From Bradyrhizobium aeschynomenes (GTDB taxonomy: Bacteria > Pseudomonadota > Alphaproteobacteria > Rhizobiales > Xanthobacteraceae): a stretch of 64,000 nt of DNA. The notes under the pieces are model-generated. The model was not told the origin of the DNA, ran no database searches, and saw nothing but the letters and a program-made list of their open reading frames with translations. Position numbers and translations under genes: made by a program. Numbering within the stretch: the first letter of the stretch is position 1; each line of letters opens with the position of its first letter. Where the stretch lies: positions 906,415-970,414 of the forward strand of contig NZ_JABFDM010000002.1 in assembly GCF_013178945.1 (NCBI RefSeq), written 5' to 3'. Shown piece after piece: positions 36,301-45,989 of this stretch.

Positions 36301-37395
36301 TTGAAAATAGCAGTGCTCGGCGGCGGCAATGGCTCGTTCGCGGCCGCGGGTGATTTCGCCCTTGCAGGCCACGAGGTCCGGTTCTGGCGCCGTGATGCGG
36401 ACGCCGTGGCGCAGCACAGAGCGGCAGGCTCGACCATCATCGTCAAGGACGTCAGCGGCCGGCATGAGGCGAAGCTTGCGCTGGTCACGACCGATATCGG
36501 CGAGGCCGTCCGGGGCGCCGAGCTGATCCTTTGTCCGGCGCCGGCGTTCGCGCAAGCAGACATCGCCAAACAGCTCGCGCCGCATCTCGCCGATGGACAG
36601 GTCGTGTTCCTGCCGCCGGCGACGTTCGGCACGATGATCTTCGCGGCCGCCGCGCGTGACGCCGGCAACACGGCCGAGGTCAGCTACGCCGAGACCGGCA
36701 CCCTGCCCTGGCTGACCCGAAAGCACGGGCCGTTCGAGGTCGCGATCACCATTCGCGCCAAGCGGCTGCCGGTCGGCGTGTTTCCGCTGAACACGGCGGA
36801 CCATGCGCTGGAGGTCATCAACCGGGCCTTCCCCGGCGTGATCGAGCCGTGCGGCGATGCACTGTCAGGCGCGCTGATGAATGCCGGCTGCATCATCCAT
36901 CCGCCGCTGATCGTGATGAATGCCGGTCCGATCGAGCATTTCGAGCGCTGGGACATCCACAAGGAAGGCACGCAGCCCTCGATCCGCCGCGTGACCGACG
37001 CACTCGATGCGGAACGGATCGCGGTACGCGAAGCGCTCGGCTATGGCGCGCCGCATTTCCCGCTGGCGCATCATTACGCCAAGGACGGCGAGATCTGGAT
37101 GTACGGCCGCGGCTCGCATGACCGGCTCACGGATTCCGGCGACTGGCGCGAGCAGTTGGTGCTGACGCAACATCGCTACATGCGCGAGGATCTTCGGCTC
37201 GGCCTGTCCTTCCTGATCTCGGCGGCGGAGCTGACCGGCACGCCCACGCCGCTCGCCCGCGCATTCCTGGCCATCGGTGGCGCGATCTGCGGTGAGGATT
37301 TCATGGCGACGGGGCGCACGCTCACGAGCCTCGGCTTCGGGGGGCTTGATCGATCCGGCTTGCAGGCGCTGCTGCGCGAGGGGTTTGCGGCATGA
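36301..37395 (+). CDS. octopine/nopaline dehydrogenase-family NAD(P)-binding protein
   Basis: 364 residues. The N-terminal Rossmann domain has KIAVLGGGNGSFAAAGDFAL (residues 2-21). The C-terminal opine-dehydrogenase domain includes GALMNAGCIIHPPLIVMNAG, with the catalytic His-Asp region after it. Relatives reduce imines formed from amino acids and 2-oxo acids or act on hydroxy acids. I choose the TTG at 36301, since AGGGAGG is spaced correctly for it and too close to the GTG at 36295. It overlaps the next gene by 4 bp. The presence of an imine-type dehydrogenase fits an amino-aromatic pathway. Confidence 0.85.
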   Translation: MKIAVLGGGNGSFAAAGDFALAGHEVRFWRRDADAVAQHRAAGSTIIVKDVSGRHEAKLALVTTDIGEAVRGAELILCPAPAFAQADIAKQLAPHLADGQVVFLPPATFGTMIFAAAARDAGNTAEVSYAETGTLPWLTRKHGPFEVAITIRAKRLPVGVFPLNTADHALEVINRAFPGVIEPCGDALSGALMNAGCIIHPPLIVMNAGPIEHFERWDIHKEGTQPSIRRVTDALDAERIAVREALGYGAPHFPLAHHYAKDGEIWMYGRGSHDRLTDSGDWREQLVLTQHRYMREDLRLGLSFLISAAELTGTPTPLARAFLAIGGAICGEDFMATGRTLTSLGFGGLDRSGLQALLREGFAA

Positions 37396-38378
37396 GCGCA
37401 CGCGGTCACATCGCCTGTCTCGGTGCCGGCCGCATGGGCCGCGGCATCGCCGTGGCCTTTGCCTATGCCGGCCATCCCGTGACGATGATCGACATCAAAC
37501 CGCGCACGGCGGAAGAGTTCGCCAAGCTGGAGCGCGAGGCGCTCGGCGAGGTCGGCGCGACGTTCGCGAGCTTGGCGCGGCTCGGGATGCTGCAGGCTGC
37601 CGATGCTGACAGGCTGATGGCCAGAGTCACCGTCGCACCAGCCAGCGAGAGCAGCGAAGTGCTGGGGCAGACCACGTTGGTGTTCGAGGGCGTGCCGGAG
37701 ATCGTCGATCTCAAGCGCGAGGTGCTGGGTGCGGCCTCGCGCGCAGTCGGCCCCGACGTCATCATCGCCTCGACGACATCGACGATCCTGGTCGATGATC
37801 TCTCCGGCGCGATCGGGAAGCCCGAGCGCTTCCTCAATGCGCACTGGCTCAATCCGGCTTATCTGATCCCGCTGATCGAGATCTCTCCGGGTAAGGCCAC
37901 CGATCCCGAAATCACGGCGCGGCTGAAGGCGCTGCTGGAAGGCATCGGCAAGGTGCCGGTGGTGTGCGCGGCGACGCCGGGCTTCATCGTGCCGCGCATC
38001 CAGGCGCTCGCGATGAACGAGGCGGCGCGCATGGTCGGCGAAGGTATCGCCAGCGCCGAGGAAATCGACAAGGCGATCCGCTACGGCTTCGGCTTCCGCT
38101 ACGCCGTGCTCGGCCTCTTGGAATTCATCGACTGGGGCGGCGGAGACATCCTGTACTACGCGAGCCGCTATCTCGAGGGCGCGCTCGGCAGCGACCGCTA
38201 CCGCGCGCCTGACGTGATCGAGCACAACATGGCTGAGGGGCGCATCGGCCTGCGCACCGGCGCGGGGTTTCTCGACTATTCGGGGATGGACGTTGCCGCC
38301 TATCGCGAGCAGCGGCTCGGCGCATTGGTCGAGATGCTCAGGCATTTCAAGCTGGCCCGTCCGCCGGTGGTGGATTGA
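37392..38378 (+). CDS. 3-hydroxyacyl-CoA dehydrogenase family protein
   Basis: 328-residue protein with the N-terminal NAD fold CLGAGRMGRGIAVAFAYAGH. The domain junction FLNAHWLNPAYLIPLIEIS carries the catalytic His region, and the C-terminal dimerisation domain begins with TPGFIVPRIQALAMNEAARM. It oxidises a 3-hydroxyacyl-CoA in beta-oxidation-like steps. Last gene of the plus-strand operon, joined to its neighbour by an ATGA overlap. A 1-kb repeat-rich gap follows. Confidence 0.92.
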   Translation: MSARGHIACLGAGRMGRGIAVAFAYAGHPVTMIDIKPRTAEEFAKLEREALGEVGATFASLARLGMLQAADADRLMARVTVAPASESSEVLGQTTLVFEGVPEIVDLKREVLGAASRAVGPDVIIASTTSTILVDDLSGAIGKPERFLNAHWLNPAYLIPLIEISPGKATDPEITARLKALLEGIGKVPVVCAATPGFIVPRIQALAMNEAARMVGEGIASAEEIDKAIRYGFGFRYAVLGLLEFIDWGGGDILYYASRYLEGALGSDRYRAPDVIEHNMAEGRIGLRTGAGFLDYSGMDVAAYREQRLGALVEMLRHFKLARPPVVD

Positions 38379-38397
38379 GGATCGCGCATACCGGTCT

Positions 38398-38557
38398 GTA
38401 GGGTGGGCAAAGGCGCTTGGCACGCTGCAGATCGTAAGCTGAGCTCTCTCGCGCCGTGCCCACCATCGCGCTCGGCATCCGCGGATGCATGGTGGGCGCG
38501 GCGCCATCACCAGCTGAAATCCGAGACGCAGCACGGCAGCGCCTTTGCCCACCCTAC
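38398..38557. repeat. 160-bp palindromic element with 20-bp terminal inverted repeats (MITE-like)
   Basis: The ends are perfect inverted repeats: GTAGGGTGGGCAAAGGCGCT (38398-38417) and its complement (38538-38557). An inner inverted pair (GTGCCCACCAT and ATGGTGGGCGC) lies within. It sits 20 bp after the 3-hydroxyacyl-CoA dehydrogenase stop. No coding content. Confidence 0.85.
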
Positions 38558-38607
38558 TGCAGCTTCGCACGCCGCTCTTGTCTTGTCGTCGAGGCTTGCA
38601 TCGACAC

Positions 38608-38711
38608 ACTCCGCCGTCGTCCCGGCCTTGAGCCGGGACCCATACCCCCAGGGAGCGGATTGAGGCAGGCTGGTCATTGGCTTTTGTGCCCTTCACATCT
38701 GCCGCGGAGTA
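38608..38711. repeat. dispersed intergenic repeat, copy 2
   Basis: Reverse-complement copy of the element at the left window edge (18-120), with the core GGCCTTGAGCCGGGACCCAT. It is one of three different repeat types packed into the gene-free stretch 38379-39425. Confidence 0.75.
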
Positions 38712-38875
38712 TGGATCCCGGATCGGCGCCGCGCCGCGCTTTGCGCGTCACGGCTTGTCCGGGACGACAGGGTGGGTGCAGAGGCATTTACGGTTCAAAC
38801 AGCGGCCTGCATGAGATCGCCTTCTCGCGGCGCATTGCGCCCGAGGTCTGCGGTCAGTTCGGCCCTCGCGAGCAT

Positions 38876-39245
38876 GCAGAGGGCGCAGGGAATGCCGGGT
38901 GACGACCTCACCCATGGCCCGCCTGCGGAAAAGAATGCAGGCGGCAGGTACCACAGGCAAAGCCGAAACACGCCGGCATTCCCTGCGCGATGGTCTTCAC
39001 GCTTATACGCAGTCTCCCTGGTGCGCCGGGCTTGTTGGCCACCATGCCGCGACAAGGCTTGCGCCTTGCGCGGGTGACACCAGCTTCGGGGTGTCAGGAC
39101 GCTGCGACTTCGCGTCCGCAATCGATCGTTCGTCCGCGCCCTCGTGAGAGGACGCTGCGATCTCTCGCGGCCATCGCTCCCCGCCTCGCGTGTCGTGACG
39201 ATCGCGCGCAACGCCCCTCCGCAGTGAGGCGGGATGGCGAGAGAG
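38876..39245 (+). repeat. long dispersed repeat, copy B
   Basis: Imperfect homologue of 21345-21770, in the opposite orientation. Shared landmarks include TCTCCCTGGTGCGCCGGGCT and TTGGCCACCAT. Frames inside it look unlike protein genes. The remaining 39246-39425 has a short AT-rich patch (39248-39305) and nothing else recognisable. Confidence 0.75.
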
Positions 39246-39425
39246 AACCATGTTTTCCGAAAAATAGCAAGATAATTCCTATTTACGGAAGACAAATGAT
39301 TTCTGTCTCGGCGCTTGTCATTTGGGCCAGCCCGCCACCATGATGAAGGTGCGCTCTCCTCCCCCCTCGCGGGAGGGAAGCGCACTACCGTCGCGGCAGC
39401 AGCTCGCCAGCAAATGCGCAGGCCT

Positions 39426-40472
39426 CTACCCGAACACGTCCTGCAGCACGCCGTCCTTGATCACGGCCACCCCATCCAGCTCGATCGTGGTGCCCATCAT
39501 CGGCAAATCAAAATGCCCGGCCGTGTAGCGGCCGGCGAATTCATTGGCGCCGGTGGAGAACAGAAAATTGCCGGGGACGGCGCGCAGCTCGGTGCCGTTG
39601 GTGTCGCGCTGGTCGTACATGGTCAGCGCCTCGTAGCGCGCGCCGGGGTTCATGCCCCAGCCGACATGCGAGACCGCATAAGCCTCGCGGTCGCCCCAGG
39701 AGGCGAGATAGGCGCGCATCATCGCGGCGTCGGCGCCCTCGCCTGCCAGATCCGTGATGTAGTCGTCGCGCATGGTCATGGTGACGGGCGAGCTCAGATA
39801 GCGTTTGAAGGTGAGGTTGATGTCGCCGGGCGCCATCACGATGGTGCCGTTGACGGAGCCGCTCTTGGGGAAGCTGACGACGATGCCGCCCGGCCAATGC
39901 GCCAAGGTGCCGGGACGATCGGTCCAGCCCCAGACGCCGACCGTTGAGGCGCCCTCCATGATCACGTCGAGATCCGTGCCGGCCTTCGAGGTCACGCGCA
40001 TCCGCTTCGTGCCGCGCAGCATCTTGGCGGCGGCGCGGACGCGCTTCTCCAGCGCCGCGTCGGGCCGCATGCGCTCCAGCGCTTCCGGATGCTCGTTGGA
40101 GATCACGAGAATGCGCGCGCCGGCTTTCAGGATCTCCGGCGTTTCCACCGCGTGCATCAGGCCTTCGATGGTGCAGTCGACGACGAAGCCGGCCTGCTGG
40201 AGCGCCGTCACGACGGGGCCGAGCTTGCCGATCGCCTCGGACGCGCCGGTCGATCGCACGGGCACCGGGTGGGGATTGCGCGGCGTCGGCACGATTACAT
40301 GGAAGGGCCGTGCGCCCATGCGCAGCAGCGCCAGTTCGGCGATGTGGACGTTGAGCGGGCGCGACTGCGTCTCCGACAGAATGGCGGCCGTATCGCCGGC
40401 CTTCACCGCGCAGCGCTCGAAGATCTCGCAGAATGCGTCGATCCATTTCGCCTCGATGCGATCCGCCAGCAT
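39426..40472 (-). CDS. NicX-like metalloenzyme (2,5-dihydroxypyridine 5,6-dioxygenase / M29 aminopeptidase-like fold)
   Basis: 348 residues. The C-terminal half carries the blocks of Pseudomonas NicX: SKAGTDLDV, WPGGIVVSFP, YAVSHVGWGMNPGARYEAL, PGNFLFSTGANE and HFDLPMMGTTIELDG. The NicX Fe(II) ligands His, His, Asp correspond here to His269, His320 and Asp322. The family is often mislabelled leucyl aminopeptidase. It is the last gene of an operon with a NitT/TauT transporter and an IlvD-type dehydratase. A ring-cleaving dioxygenase for an N-heterocycle or other aromatic acid is likely; the exact substrate is unknown. Confidence 0.85.
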   Translation of the reverse strand: MLADRIEAKWIDAFCEIFERCAVKAGDTAAILSETQSRPLNVHIAELALLRMGARPFHVIVPTPRNPHPVPVRSTGASEAIGKLGPVVTALQQAGFVVDCTIEGLMHAVETPEILKAGARILVISNEHPEALERMRPDAALEKRVRAAAKMLRGTKRMRVTSKAGTDLDVIMEGASTVGVWGWTDRPGTLAHWPGGIVVSFPKSGSVNGTIVMAPGDINLTFKRYLSSPVTMTMRDDYITDLAGEGADAAMMRAYLASWGDREAYAVSHVGWGMNPGARYEALTMYDQRDTNGTELRAVPGNFLFSTGANEFAGRYTAGHFDLPMMGTTIELDGVAVIKDGVLQDVFG

Positions 40473-40505
40473 GGTCGTTCTCCCGATTGTCGTTCGTTGT
40501 GTTTA

Positions 40506-41267
40506 TCAGACTGAGGGGAAGCCGCGCAGCAGGTAGGCGCGCAGGCCCTGCAGCAGGGCGTTGAGAATGAGGCCCAGCAGCGAGATCGTGATCAGCGGCA
40601 CGAACATGTCGACCGCCTGGAAGGTGCGCGCGGCCGTGACCAGCACATGGCCGAGCCCGTCGGTCGAGGTGATCATCTCGGCCAGGAAGACCACGATGCA
40701 GGAAATCACGAGGCCGATGCGGCAGCCGGTGAGGATCGAGGGCATCGCCGCCGGCAGCACCACCTTCCACAGCACGTCCCGCGGCGGCGTGCCGGCGGCG
40801 AGCGCGGACCAGATCAGCTTCTGCTCCACGGTGGTGGCACCGTAATAGGTCGACAGCAGGATCGGAAACAGCGCGTCGGCCGCCACCAGCATGATCTTGG
40901 ATTCGTGGCCGAAGCCGAGCAACAGCAGGAAGGCGGGGTAGAGCGCGACCTTGGGCAACGGCGCCAGCACGCGCACGATCGGCTTGACCGCGGCGTTGAC
41001 CGGCGGGCTGACCGCGGCGGCAATTCCCAGGGAAACACCGAGCACCACGGCGATCGCAAAGCCCGCGAACAATCGGAACAAGGTCGCGGCGATGTCCTGC
41101 TGGAAGGTAACGCTCGAAAGCTGCTGGCCCATGCGCAGGAACACCTGCCCCGGCGGCGGCAGCAGGGTCGGCGGCGCATAGCCGAACGAGACCAGCGCCT
41201 GCCACAGCAGCAGGACCAGCACGATCGGCGCGGCGCCCAGCAGGATGTCGTTGGAGGTGCGCGTCAT
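40506..41267 (-). CDS. ABC transporter permease, NitT/TauT type (first of two)
   Basis: 253-residue inner-membrane permease with six predicted helices. The EAA-type cytoplasmic loop AAGTPPRDVLWKVVLPAAMP contacts the ATPase. It starts within the stop of the other permease (ATGA overlap). Together the two permeases form an unusual heterodimer for this family, where homodimers are common. Confidence 0.92.
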   Translation of the reverse strand: MTRTSNDILLGAAPIVLVLLLWQALVSFGYAPPTLLPPPGQVFLRMGQQLSSVTFQQDIAATLFRLFAGFAIAVVLGVSLGIAAAVSPPVNAAVKPIVRVLAPLPKVALYPAFLLLLGFGHESKIMLVAADALFPILLSTYYGATTVEQKLIWSALAAGTPPRDVLWKVVLPAAMPSILTGCRIGLVISCIVVFLAEMITSTDGLGHVLVTAARTFQAVDMFVPLITISLLGLILNALLQGLRAYLLRGFPSV

Positions 41268-42040
41268 GAGAAGCTCAGGGGCATGTCGAACTGCGGCTCG
41301 GACCAGCGCACCAGCCAGCGCCTCACGATCTCGAACGCCGCATCGAGGCAGATGCCCATGGCGCCGATGATGATGATCATCGCAAACACCGTGTCGTACT
41401 GGCCCATGTCCAGCGCGTTGAACAGGATGTTGCCGGCGCCGGACTGCCGCGCGATCATCTCGCTGGTCACCATCGTGATCAGCGCCAGCACGAGCCCGGT
41501 ACGGCAGCCGGTCAGAATCTCCGGCAGCGCAGCGGGAAGCACGATGCGGAGCAGACGCTCGGGCGGCGACAGCCCCATCGCCGCGCCCGACCACAGCATC
41601 TTCTCCTCGACGGCCTTCGCGCCTTCGAAGCTGTGATAGATCACCGGCAGGCTGACGCCGAGGAAGATCACCAGCGTCTTGGACACGTCGCCGACGCCGA
41701 GCCACAGCATGATGATCGGCATCAGCGCCGCCTTCGGCACCGGATAGATCAGCATCAGCAGCGGATTGAAGAACGCCGCCGTCGACCGGCTGCGCCCCAT
41801 CAGCAACCCGAGCGGAATCGAGAACGCGAGCGCGAGCGCGAAGCCGATCGCCATCCGCCGCAGCGAGGCCAGGATGTTGATCAGGGATTCCTTGTCGGTC
41901 AGGATCGGCGGGATCGCGCGCAGCGAGTCCAGCGCGGTCGGGAAACTGTCGTTCTTCAAGCCGAGCGAGGCGAACTGCCAGGCGAGCAGCAGGCCGCAGC
42001 AGGCCAGCACCGGCGCGAGCGGCTTCCAGAGCCCGTTCAT
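41264..42040 (-). CDS. ABC transporter permease, NitT/TauT type (second of two)
   Basis: 258-residue membrane protein with the EAA loop GLSPPERLLRIVLPAALPEI and helices throughout (first at about 5-25). It overlaps the ATPase gene stop by 4 bp and the next permease start by 4 bp, showing tight coupling. The start ATG is chosen at MNGLWKPLAP; upstream sequence in frame belongs to the ATPase region. Confidence 0.92.
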   Translation of the reverse strand: MNGLWKPLAPVLACCGLLLAWQFASLGLKNDSFPTALDSLRAIPPILTDKESLINILASLRRMAIGFALALAFSIPLGLLMGRSRSTAAFFNPLLMLIYPVPKAALMPIIMLWLGVGDVSKTLVIFLGVSLPVIYHSFEGAKAVEEKMLWSGAAMGLSPPERLLRIVLPAALPEILTGCRTGLVLALITMVTSEMIARQSGAGNILFNALDMGQYDTVFAMIIIIGAMGICLDAAFEIVRRWLVRWSEPQFDMPLSFS

Positions 42041-42882
42041 GACGGCAGCTCGTTGTCGCCCGACGCGTCGAACATGCGCTCGATCTCGACGATGTATTTC
42101 TGATAGCGGGGATCGAGCAGCAGTTCGTCGCGGCGGCGCGGCCGTGGCAGGTCGATGTCGATCACCTCGCGGATGCGGCCGGGCGAGCGCGACATCATGA
42201 CGACCTTGTCGGACAGGAACACCGCCTCCTCGACCGAGTGGGTGACGAACAGCACGGTCTTGCGGTCGCGCTCCCAAATGTCGAGCAGGTCGTTTTGCAG
42301 CCGGGTGCGGGTGTGCGCATCGAGCGCGCCGAACGGCTCGTCCATCAGCAGCACCTCGGGGCCGTAGGCGAGCGTGCGCGCGAGGGCGACGCGCTGCTTC
42401 ATGCCGCCGGAAAGCTCTTTTGGATAGAATTTCTCAAAGCCGGTGAGGCCCACCATGGCGAGCAATGTTCGCGCGAGGGCCGCGGCCTTCGCCGGCTTCA
42501 TACCCTGCTGCAGCGGGCCATACATCACGTTGCCGAGCACGCTCTTCCAGGGAAACAGCGCGAACTCCTGGAACACCGGGCCGCGATCGGTGCCGGGACC
42601 GGTGATCGGCTTGCCCTTCATCTTCGCCGTGCCGCTGGTGGGGCTCACAAAGCCGCCGACGATGTAGAGCAAGGTCGACTTGCCGCAGCCGGAGGGACCC
42701 AGAATCGAGACGAAGGCCCCCTCGCCCACCGTCAGCGAAATATCCGACAGCGCGGTATGGTCGCGGCGCGACGAGGTCTTGAACACCTGCGAGACGTGAT
42801 CGATCTCGATGATTGGTGTGGCCGCACGGCGGCCGAGCGGGACGCCCGCGAGCTGGCCAGGTCGGATCGGGGTCACGCCCAT
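42037..42882 (-). CDS. ABC transporter ATP-binding protein, NitT/TauT type (SsuB/TauB-like)
   Basis: 281-residue ATPase with Walker A GPSGCGKST, Q-loop FQEFALFPWKSV, signature LSGGMKQRVALARTLA, Walker B VLLMDEPFGALD and H-loop FVTHSVEEAVFLSD. It energises import through the two permeases downstream, fed by the binding protein encoded upstream past the dehydratase gene. The 106-bp gap from the dehydratase stop has no recognisable promoter. Confidence 0.95.
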   Translation of the reverse strand: MGVTPIRPGQLAGVPLGRRAATPIIEIDHVSQVFKTSSRRDHTALSDISLTVGEGAFVSILGPSGCGKSTLLYIVGGFVSPTSGTAKMKGKPITGPGTDRGPVFQEFALFPWKSVLGNVMYGPLQQGMKPAKAAALARTLLAMVGLTGFEKFYPKELSGGMKQRVALARTLAYGPEVLLMDEPFGALDAHTRTRLQNDLLDIWERDRKTVLFVTHSVEEAVFLSDKVVMMSRSPGRIREVIDIDLPRPRRRDELLLDPRYQKYIVEIERMFDASGDNELPS

Positions 42883-42988
42883 GTCGGCTTCTCTTTCCGA
42901 TGCAGCACGCTCAAACGCTCCGTGATATTAGGCATCAAACACTGCCGCAGATTAGCAAGAAACCTGCCAAGCGTCGCCCACGCGCCGG

Positions 42989-44695
42989 TCATTCCGGGCC
43001 CTGATCGAACCACGGCCATTCGGCGGGTCCCTCATGCGTGACCGCTCCGAGCGGCGCCTGTCCGACCAGCTTGGCGTATTTGGCCAGCGCTCCCGCGCGG
43101 TGCCGCGGCGGCCGTTGCGTCCAGGCCTTATGGCGCGAAGCGAGTTCGTTATCATCGAGCAGAAGGTCGAGCGTGCGCGCTTTCGCATCGATACGGATCG
43201 GATCACCGTCCTTCACCAGCGCGAGCGGACCACCGACGAAAGCCTCCGGGGACACATAGCCGATGCACATGCCGCGGGTGGCGCCGGAGAAGCGGCCGTC
43301 CGTGATCAGGGCGACCTTCTCGCCCATGCCCTGGCCGTAGATCAGCGCGGTGACGCCGAGCATCTCGCGCATGCCGGGGCCGCCCACCGGGCCCTCGTTG
43401 CGGATGATCAGCACCTCGCCGGCCTGATAGTTGCGCGCGCGCACGGCGGCGACGCAGGCCTCCTCGTCCTCGAACACCCGCGCGCGGCCTTCGAACACCA
43501 GGCTCTTCAGCCCAGCGACCTTGATCACGGCGCCATCGGGCGCGAGGTTGCCCTTGAGCACGGCGACGCCGCCATCCGCCATCATCGGCTTGTCCGGATG
43601 AAAGACGATCTCGCCGTCAGGCGCGTTGGCCGAGCCATATTCCTCGGCGAGCGTGCGGCCCGTGACCGTTATGCAGGAGCCGTCGATGTGCCCGCTCTCG
43701 ATCAGCGCGCGGATCACCACGGCGGCGCCACCAATGTCGTAGACGTCCTTTGCCGTATACTTGCCGCCGGGCCTGAGATTGCCGATCAACGGCGTGCGCG
43801 CGAACACTTCGCCGACATCGTCCAGCGTGAAGCGGATGCCGGCCTCGTTGGCGATGGCCGGCAGATGCAGCGCGGCATTGGTCGAGCCGCCGGTGGCCGC
43901 GACAATGGCGGCCCCGTTCTCCAGCGATTTGCGCGTGACGATGTCGCGCGGCAGCGGGCCGCCCTTTGTCAGCATCTGCATGATCAGCCGCCCGGCCTGC
44001 CGCGCGACATGAGCGCGCTCGGCATAGACGCCGGGGATCATCGAGACGTTGGGCATCGACAGGCCCATCGCCTCCGACAGCATGCCCATGGTGTTGGCGG
44101 TGAACTGTCCGGCGCAGGCGCCGATCGTCGGCAGGCAAGACAGCTCGATGCCGCGCAACGTCTGCTCGTCGATCTCACCGGTCATGTAGCTGCCGACCGC
44201 TTCATACGAGTCGAGCACCGTGAGCGTCCGACCCTCGAACCTGCCCGGAAGCGCGCTGCCGCCATAGATGAAGATGGAGGGCACGTTGCAGCGAACCATT
44301 CCCATCATGACGCCGGGTAAGGTCTTGTCGCAGCCACCGAAGCCGATCAGCGCGTCATAAGCGAGGCCGTGGACCACGGCCTCGATCGAGTCGGCGATCA
44401 GCTCGCGCGAGAACAGAGAGAACTTCATTCCCTCATGGTTCATGCTGATGCCGTCGGAGACGGACACGGTGGCGAATTCGCGCGGCGTGCCGCCGGCCTC
44501 GGAGATGCCCGTCTTGGCCGCGTCGACCTGGAAGTCGTGCGTCATGTTGCAGGGCGTCTGCTCGCCCTTCTGGCTGACGACGCCGACCATCGGCTTGGCG
44601 ATGTCGGTATCGTCCAGTCCCATCGCACGCATGAAGGCGCGGTGGGGTGCGCGATCGAGCCCCTCCACGGTCACGCGCGAGCGCAGCTTCCTCAT
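42989..44695 (-). CDS. IlvD/Edd-family dehydratase
   Basis: 568-residue Fe-S dehydratase. The cluster cysteines are recognisable as Cys49 (EQTPCN), the one in [11 protein letters not shown] and the one in [14 protein letters not shown]. The C-terminal domain has [20 protein letters not shown]. Family members dehydrate dihydroxy acids in isoleucine/valine synthesis or sugar-acid catabolism. Location between a binding-protein gene and transporter genes suggests a catabolic rather than biosynthetic role, for example dehydration of a hydroxylated dicarboxylate after ring opening. This is an inference. Confidence 0.93.
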   Translation of the reverse strand: MRKLRSRVTVEGLDRAPHRAFMRAMGLDDTDIAKPMVGVVSQKGEQTPCNMTHDFQVDAAKTGISEAGGTPREFATVSVSDGISMNHEGMKFSLFSRELIADSIEAVVHGLAYDALIGFGGCDKTLPGVMMGMVRCNVPSIFIYGGSALPGRFEGRTLTVLDSYEAVGSYMTGEIDEQTLRGIELSCLPTIGACAGQFTANTMGMLSEAMGLSMPNVSMIPGVYAERAHVARQAGRLIMQMLTKGGPLPRDIVTRKSLENGAAIVAATGGSTNAALHLPAIANEAGIRFTLDDVGEVFARTPLIGNLRPGGKYTAKDVYDIGGAAVVIRALIESGHIDGSCITVTGRTLAEEYGSANAPDGEIVFHPDKPMMADGGVAVLKGNLAPDGAVIKVAGLKSLVFEGRARVFEDEEACVAAVRARNYQAGEVLIIRNEGPVGGPGMREMLGVTALIYGQGMGEKVALITDGRFSGATRGMCIGYVSPEAFVGGPLALVKDGDPIRIDAKARTLDLLLDDNELASRHKAWTQRPPRHRAGALAKYAKLVGQAPLGAVTHEGPAEWPWFDQGPE

Positions 44696-44719
44696 CAAAC
44701 TCGTGCTCCGCGTGGCGCC

Positions 44720-45700
44720 CTACTGGATCGGCGCGACGATCGTCGGATGCTTGAACTGCGCGACGTCGAGCTTCGGCAGCATGCCGGTCTCGGCATAGAT
44801 GTCGAGCATCTTCTGGATGGCCGGGAAGTTCGGCGCGGCCACGGGATCACGACCGAAATCATTGTCCTTGAGCAGATAGGTATCGATCACGGCGACCGGC
44901 GCCTTCATCACCTCGGACACGACCTTCAGGGTCTCGTCGCGGTTCGCCAGCGCCTTCTTCATGCCGGCGGTGATATCACGGACATACGCCTTCACCAGCT
45001 CCGGATTTTTGTCGACGAAATCGGCGCGGCAGGCCTCGAGGATGTGCACGATGTTCGGCATCGCCTCGGACAGGGAGAACAGCTTGCGGGTGCCGCCCTT
45101 GGCCTCCGCGCGCGCAGCGAACGGCTGGTTCATGTTGACGGCATCGACGCGGCCCTGGCGCAGCGCATCCTCCGACACGGCGAAGCCGACCTCGACCAGC
45201 TTGATGTCCTTGGCCGGATCGAGCCCGGCCTTCTTCAGGAGCATGTTGAACGGCCCCTGCGTGCCGCCGCCGATCACGGAGATGCCGACCGTCTTGCCCT
45301 TGAGGTCGGCGATGGTCTTGATCGGCGAGTCGTCCTTGACCGCCCAATAGACCGAGAAGCCACCCGGCTTCTCATAGACGTGCTGGGCGACGATGTAGGC
45401 CTTGAGCCCGCCACCGACGACGCCGTTCGACAGCGATAGCGGCGCCTGTGTCGCGCAGTCGAGCGCGCCGGCAGCCAGCGCCTGGGTCATCGGTGCCGTG
45501 CCCTGGAACTGGGTCCACTCGATGTTGTAGGTCTTGCCGAGCTCCGGAAACTCGGTCGGGCGCTTCATCATCCAGTACTTGGACTCTTCCGCCGGAATGG
45601 TCCAGCCGACGCGGATCGTCTGCTGCGCCAGCGCCGGCGCTGCGTTCGTCCCCAACGCGATCGCAGCCCATGCCGCCAGCATCAATTTCTTCCGCATCAT
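44720..45700 (-). CDS. ABC transporter substrate-binding protein, NitT/TauT type
   Basis: 326-residue periplasmic protein with a signal peptide (MMRKKLMLAAWAAIALGTNA, cleaved after the ALA near residue 25). It has a type II binding-protein fold of the nitrate/sulfonate/taurine group (LKGKTVGISVIGGGTQGP, DAVNMNQPFAARAEA). The ATG follows GGAGGGGC. It is first of the six-gene operon, 24 bp before the dehydratase. Ligand unknown; the family also includes aromatic, thiamine-precursor and phthalate binders. Confidence 0.92.
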   Translation of the reverse strand: MMRKKLMLAAWAAIALGTNAAPALAQQTIRVGWTIPAEESKYWMMKRPTEFPELGKTYNIEWTQFQGTAPMTQALAAGALDCATQAPLSLSNGVVGGGLKAYIVAQHVYEKPGGFSVYWAVKDDSPIKTIADLKGKTVGISVIGGGTQGPFNMLLKKAGLDPAKDIKLVEVGFAVSEDALRQGRVDAVNMNQPFAARAEAKGGTRKLFSLSEAMPNIVHILEACRADFVDKNPELVKAYVRDITAGMKKALANRDETLKVVSEVMKAPVAVIDTYLLKDNDFGRDPVAAPNFPAIQKMLDIYAETGMLPKLDVAQFKHPTIVAPIQ

Positions 45701-45989
45701 GCCCCTCCGCCTTGTCAAAACAGGACCTTCGCGGAGAATGTTTCATGTCTCAAATATCCGTGCAAGCGCGGAAAACGCCCCACCTTTGCCTCAGCCATGG
45801 GCAAGCCGTGCTTCGCAGCGCGACACGGCCCAGCGATCAAGACTGCCGCTGGCCGTGTGGTCGGCCTGCTCCGGCAACGCAAGGTCGCATGCCCCAAGAC
45901 TCCTCCAATGACTATCTGAGCCGACTGGCGCTGCCGCGCGGCACGCGCTAGGGAGAGGCCCCGATTTGACCTTTTGAGGAGTTCTCTCG

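Noticed and set aside
38398..39245. CRISPR array
   Set aside because: The repeats are palindromic, of different classes and irregularly spaced, and no cas genes are present.
38795..39385. Possible minus-strand protein gene in the repeat-rich gap
   Set aside because: It coincides with the long dispersed repeat, its composition is atypical, and the other repeat copy does not keep the same protein.
39426..40472. Plain leucyl aminopeptidase call for the NicX-like gene
   Set aside because: The match to NicX blocks, including the His, His, Asp ligands and the GNFLFSTG block, is closer than to M29 peptidases, although they share a fold.
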